A stretch of 32,215 bases of DNA from UBA2144 sp964506185 (lineage in GTDB: Bacteria > Patescibacteriota > Gracilibacteria > Peribacterales > Peribacteraceae). Of this stretch, positions 29,417-32,215 are shown in pieces (within the stretch, counting starts at the first letter, position 1; each line of letters opens with the position of its first letter). The DNA is taken from contig CAZDKL010000020.1 of the NCBI GenBank assembly GCA_964506185.1, forward strand, positions 1 to 32,215. Direction: 5' to 3'. A program made the position numbers and the translations under genes. The notes beneath the pieces are model-generated. The model saw only the letters and a list, made by a program, of their open reading frames with translations, was not told where the DNA came from and did not search any database.

Positions 29417-29488
29417 AAAAACCTGCTAATTTCTTGATATAGAAGTACAAATCCTTAGTATTAGCACCTAATTTTTCCCAACCATGAT

Positions 29489-29827
29489 ATGAGATTATAT
29501 GAAGGAATTTGCACTAAATGTGACTTGCAACAGGAAGTATTTGCAGAAACCGTTGAAAATGGAACGATCGTTGGCGCAACTTGCGCGGATTGTAATGGAA
29601 AACTAAGAAACATTATTTGCGCCCCACATGCAAGAACTGACAGTAAAACTGGTTCATCAGGTGGCGTATGTTCTGAATGCGCAGAATCTATAATGGAACA
29701 AAGGAAAGCAGTACATGAAGAAGCTGCAAGGAGGGGTCAAAGCGTTGCAGGTGAGGTTTTTATACCACATGGAGATGGGCACCTATCAAGCATCCAAGTC
29801 ATAGGTCAAAACCCGGAAGCAAATTAA
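29489..29827 (+). CDS. FmdB-like zinc ribbon protein
   Basis: This 112-residue protein starts with MRLYEGICTKCDLQQEVF and a second Cys pair CADCNG, together a zinc ribbon as in the short FmdB/putative regulatory protein family (MPxYEYxCxxCGxxFE). A further CSECAES pair (about residues 61-65) is followed by a charged helix EQRKAVHEEAARRG. The C-terminal part contains HGDGH. Its role is unknown; zinc ribbons of this type bind nucleic acid or protein. It lies 72 bp downstream of the release factor-like gene on the same strand. The stop TAA is followed at once by a heptad array. Confidence 0.7.
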   Translation: MRLYEGICTKCDLQQEVFAETVENGTIVGATCADCNGKLRNIICAPHARTDSKTGSSGGVCSECAESIMEQRKAVHEEAARRGQSVAGEVFIPHGDGHLSSIQVIGQNPEAN

Positions 29828-29831
29828 TCCC

Positions 29832-29866
29832 CTAAGATCTAAGTTCTAAGTTCTAAGATCTAGACC
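29832..29866. repeat. Heptad array after the zinc ribbon gene
   Basis: Five 7-nt units: CTAAGAT, CTAAGTT, CTAAGTT, CTAAGAT, CTAGACC. They start 5 nt after the TAA stop. The first and fourth units create AGATCT sites that bracket the array. The unit sequence is shared with the array at 26834. Confidence 0.75.
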
Positions 29867-29876
29867 TTTTTCCCCT

Positions 29877-29905
29877 CCCACCTTCGCCCTTCGGGCTTCG
29901 GTGGG
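29877..29905. repeat. G/C-rich hairpin between zinc ribbon gene and rpmB
   Basis: CCCACC (29877-29882) pairs with GGTGGG (29900-29905) and GCCC with GGGC inside, around a TTC loop with a TTC/TTC internal loop. There is no T run on the downstream side of either strand, so it is a REP-like hairpin or weak terminator for the convergent genes. Confidence 0.5.
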
Positions 29906-29918
29906 CAGGCCTGCATCC

Positions 29919-30128
29919 TCAAACTTTTTTACCTTCTTGCATGCGCTTGGCTAGCGTTCGAAGGTAACTGGTTGAGACTTTAATTACCTTGTATGTCTTT
30001 GTCTTTGGATCGTAAACACGCTTTTTTTGAACATTCGGCCTGAACTGACGCTTTGTGTGTCTAAGCGAGTGGCTTCTGGTATTGCCAGAAGTTGTCTTTT
30101 TGCCGGTCTTTGAACACTTTCGTGACAT
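29919..30128 (-). CDS. rpmB: Ribosomal protein bL28
   Basis: This is large-subunit protein L28, 69 residues. The start MSRKCSKTGKKTTSGNTRSH and the following KRQFRPNVQKKRVYD are the family signature. The C-terminal KVSTSYLRTLAK is also typical. The stop is TGA, consistent with UGA being a termination codon here. A consensus-like promoter ends 9 nt before the ATG. The gene stands alone, not paired with rpmG. Confidence 0.95.
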   Translation of the reverse strand: MSRKCSKTGKKTTSGNTRSHSLRHTKRQFRPNVQKKRVYDPKTKTYKVIKVSTSYLRTLAKRMQEGKKV

Positions 30129-30137
30129 TTCCCAGAG

Positions 30138-30166
30138 ATGGTACGTATGGGGTGGTTAGGTGTCAA
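30138..30166 (-). promoter_or_regulatory. Strong rpmB promoter, almost leaderless
   Basis: On the minus strand a perfect TTGACA (30166-30161) is followed after exactly 17 bp by TACCAT (30143-30138). The -10 ends 9 nt before the ATG, so the leader would be about 2-3 nt. This is the best -35/-10 pair in the window. Confidence 0.75.
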
Positions 30167-30180
30167 ATATATTGAAGGGC

Positions 30181-30246
30181 AATTAGCTTATTAGCAGATT
30201 AGCAGATTAGCTAATCTGCTAATTGCCAATCTGCTAATTGCCATTG
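30181..30246. repeat. Octad array with inversion upstream of the M50 gene
   Basis: Units with an 8-nt period read ATTAGCTT, ATTAGCAG, ATTAGCAG, ATTAGCTA, then the reverse-complement type AATCTGCT, AATTGCC, AATCTGCT, AATTGCC. TTAGCAGATTAG and CTAATCTGCTAA pair perfectly. It fills the divergent gap between the rpmB promoter and the protease gene. Confidence 0.7.
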
Positions 30247-30283
30247 GTTCAATCAATTTCTTCCACTAAAGTAAATACTACCC

Positions 30284-30955
30284 ATGACCTTCTTAAACCC
30301 CACCTTCATTATCGCCGTTCTGATCGGCCTTTCAGTTCACGAGTTCGCACACGGATATATAGCAATGAAGCTCGGTGATCCAACGGCAAAGATGGATAAC
30401 CGCGTCAGCCTTAATCCCCTTGCACATCTGGACCCGATAGGGACGCTGATGTTTTTTGTAATCGGATTCGGCTGGGCAAAGCCTGTTCCGATTGATCCCA
30501 GATACTTTAAGAATGTTAAACGCGATACGACACTTGTAGCCCTTGCCGGACCGGCAGCTAATCTGATCACGGCATTTATTTGTTTCTTTTTGATGGCCGT
30601 ATTGTTTGAGTGGAATACAAGCTCTGCAATGGGGTTGCTTGGGGGTTCGGGCGGCGCATCCACGGTAGTTATAATGATTGAGAGAATCTTAAGCAGTTGC
30701 ATCTTTGTAAATTTGGCACTAATGGCATTCAATTTGCTTCCGATTAATCCGCTGGACGGTTCAAAAATACTTTACGCCTTTATTCCAGTTCAATATGAGC
30801 GTGAGTACTTCGAATTCATGGCACGCGGACCGATGATTCTTTTGGTATTGATTGTTGCTGGACTGGTATTTAACATTCCAATCCTCTCAACTTGGGTATT
30901 TGGAATAATGACACCGTTCCTGATGATAATGAATGTTATTGCCGGAGTTATATGA
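30284..30955 (+). CDS. Site-2-type membrane metalloprotease (peptidase M50)
   Basis: This 223-residue intramembrane zinc protease has the HEFAH motif (residues 19-23) in its first membrane segment and NPLDG (155-159) as the third-ligand motif in a later one. Between them, VSLNPLAHLDPIGTL and FGWAKPVPIDPRYF match the family core. There is no PDZ domain, so this is the minimal form of the family. Proteases of this type cut membrane-bound regulators, such as anti-sigma factors; the ECF pair 2 kb away is a possible but unproven target. A TAAATA lies 6 nt before the ATG. The stop overlaps the next ATG (ATGA), so the two are co-translated. Confidence 0.92.
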   Translation: MTFLNPTFIIAVLIGLSVHEFAHGYIAMKLGDPTAKMDNRVSLNPLAHLDPIGTLMFFVIGFGWAKPVPIDPRYFKNVKRDTTLVALAGPAANLITAFICFFLMAVLFEWNTSSAMGLLGGSGGASTVVIMIERILSSCIFVNLALMAFNLLPINPLDGSKILYAFIPVQYEREYFEFMARGPMILLVLIVAGLVFNIPILSTWVFGIMTPFLMIMNVIAGVI

Positions 30956-32043
30956 GAAAACAGCTTTTTCTCACAGTTATATCCGTAATAGTCGCAGTTT
31001 TAATATTCGAAATAATCCTCAGAGTAATAGGATTCTCTTTCCCGTATTACATGCGAATTGATCCTGTTACAGGTTTTGCACTTAGGGAGAATGCCGAAGG
31101 ATTTTGGCAGGAAGGAGATCGTAAGTCTCATTTCAAAATCAATCGTGACGGTTTTAGAGATAAATTACATTCGAAAGAGAAATCTGAGGACGTTATCAGG
31201 ATTGCAGTACTTGGAGATTCATATACGGAAGCACGCAACGTTAACATCGAGGACGCTTATTGGTCAGTAATGGAAAATGAACTTGATGAATGCGCCGATA
31301 AAAAGGTTGAGGTAATGAACTTTGGCATGTCCGGTTTCTCAACGTCGCAAGAATACTTGCTCCTTAAGTCACGAGTATGGGATTTTGAACCTGACGTCGT
31401 GATATTGTCATTTCTTTCCGGCAATGATGTAAGAGAAAACTCAAAAGAACTCAATAACAACAAAAAAATCCCCTACTTCCATATGATAGATGGTGGACTT
31501 GAGTTGGATGAGTCGTTCAAAGAAACACTCGCATTCAAAAAATCACAAACAACCGCGTATCAAGTCACTCATATGGCCATAAATAATCTAAGGACATTGC
31601 AGATATTTAATAAAATCCGTCTTTCCATGCGCCATCAGAAATTAAAAGAAGGAGATCCTGGTTTGGATACAGAGATTTACTCTGAGTCTACAGATCCAAA
31701 GTGGGAAGAAGCCTGGAGAATTACGGAAGAAATTATTAAGAAGATGAGTGAGGAAGTTAAATCTCATAATTCTAAGTTTGTAATTGTTACTTTGACTAAC
31801 GGTGTTCAGGTTAGACCTGAGAATAAATCTGATCTTAATTATCCCGAAAGACGCATAAGTAAATTAGGAATATCTATTGGAGTTCCTGTTATTACCCTGG
31901 CTCCCAAGTTCATTGAATACGCTAAAGCAAATAATGCCTATCTTCATGGCTTTGATGATTCTGGAGAAGGTCATTGGAATCTGGAAGGCAATCGGCTTGC
32001 AGGTGAAATAATTGCAGAAGAAATGTGCTTGATTCTCAGATAG
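30952..32043 (+). CDS. Membrane-anchored SGNH/GDSL hydrolase
   Basis: This 363-residue protein has an N-terminal membrane anchor (about residues 5-27) and an SGNH hydrolase domain. Block I is VLGDSYTEA with Ser90. The Gly of block II is in NFGMSGFSTS, the Asn of block III is in LSGNDVREN (157-159), and block V is DSGEGHWNLEG with Asp336 and His341. All catalytic residues are therefore visible. Such proteins de-acylate or acylate surface glycans and lipids, often in AlgX/AlgJ-like roles. The start at 30952 overlaps the protease stop by 4 bp; the open frame back to 30892 lies within that gene and is rejected. Confidence 0.88.
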   Translation: MRKQLFLTVISVIVAVLIFEIILRVIGFSFPYYMRIDPVTGFALRENAEGFWQEGDRKSHFKINRDGFRDKLHSKEKSEDVIRIAVLGDSYTEARNVNIEDAYWSVMENELDECADKKVEVMNFGMSGFSTSQEYLLLKSRVWDFEPDVVILSFLSGNDVRENSKELNNNKKIPYFHMIDGGLELDESFKETLAFKKSQTTAYQVTHMAINNLRTLQIFNKIRLSMRHQKLKEGDPGLDTEIYSESTDPKWEEAWRITEEIIKKMSEEVKSHNSKFVIVTLTNGVQVRPENKSDLNYPERRISKLGISIGVPVITLAPKFIEYAKANNAYLHGFDDSGEGHWNLEGNRLAGEIIAEEMCLILR

Positions 32044-32215
32044 GGCACAAAAGAATCAAAGGAAGTAGTCTTTTGAACCCTTTGTCTCTTTAGTATCCCT
32101 CATTTTGCTATTCTGATAGACTCACAACCAATGTCTAAATTATCAATATTTAATGATGCGAAATGAACTACCGCCAGCTTACGCAGGCGGTGTCCTAGAG
32201 GGCAAGCTTCGCTTG
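32044..32215. other. 3' intergenic tail with two small hairpins
   Basis: No supported gene is seen in this 172-bp tail. ACCGCC/GGCGGT (32170-32175 and 32186-32191) encloses AGCTTACGCA, and CAAGC/GCTTG (32203-32207 and 32211-32215) reaches the window edge. The first resembles the terminator hairpin at 28339-28369 (ACCGCC, then GCTTA). An 11-codon ATG frame at 32131 is too short to call. Confidence 0.4.

Noticed and set aside
32131..32166. 11-codon ATG frame near the window end.
   Set aside because: Too short, with no ribosome-binding site and no link to a downstream gene in view.
1..32215. CRISPR array.
   Set aside because: The only tandem repeats are 6-8-nt period spacers and protein-level helicase repeats; no 25-40-nt repeats separated by unique spacers were seen.

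Overview
The window looks like a piece of a small-genome bacterium of the candidate phyla radiation (Patescibacteria). This is an inference from gene content and layout, not from a marker phylogeny. The support is a V-type ATPase operon, short single-copy ribosomal protein genes, a one-domain bacterial histone, a DUF5667-type anti-sigma partner, few Shine-Dalgarno sites, and several ORFs of types common in that group. UGA is a stop codon here: a complete prfB (RF2) is present with its programmed frameshift, and some genes end in TGA. That argues against the Gly-recoding lineages (Gracilibacteria, SR1).

Layout. (1) 1-5046: end of a V-type ATPase operon in the order F-A-B-[membrane protein]-D. 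(2) 5064-5934: two small membrane proteins separated by a strong terminator. (3) 6000-8680, minus strand: infC-rpmI-rplT, preceded by two overlapping PilN/PilO-like membrane proteins. (4) 8870-10246: prfB with its +1 frameshift site, convergent with a short histone-fold gene. (5) 10532-26808: an accessory region of about 16 kb bounded by two nearly identical tRNA-Ser(CGA) genes whose 3' ends both point inward. Its left part (to about 15262) is G+C-rich and holds a metallophosphoesterase-helicase pair and a 5'-truncated serine recombinase. Its right part is A+T-richer and holds a 5'-truncated terminase, an intact serine recombinase, an HExxH protein, an alpha-2-macroglobulin lipoprotein and a PBP1C-type peptidoglycan synthase. 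The two truncated genes abut head to head, so the region looks composite. (6) 26862-32043: an ECF sigma/anti-sigma pair, a secreted Cys/His/Met-rich protein, a codon-independent release factor-like protein, a zinc ribbon protein, rpmB, a site-2-type protease and an SGNH hydrolase.

How the genes work together. The ATPase genes form one translationally coupled unit with TAATG overlaps. infC-rpmI-rplT is the usual translation operon. The alpha-2-macroglobulin and PBP1C are a known pair thought to trap foreign proteases and repair the wall. The phosphoesterase and helicase overlap by 4 bp. The helicase ends in five copies of a roughly 74-residue Trp-rich, HTH-like module, and the pair is the best candidate here for an undescribed system.

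Between core genes, many spacers are short arrays with a 6-8 nt period that begin at or next to stop codons. One of them (TTAGGG-like, after infC) has the canonical G-quadruplex pattern. I saw no such array inside the tRNA-bounded region. No CRISPR array or rRNA was seen.
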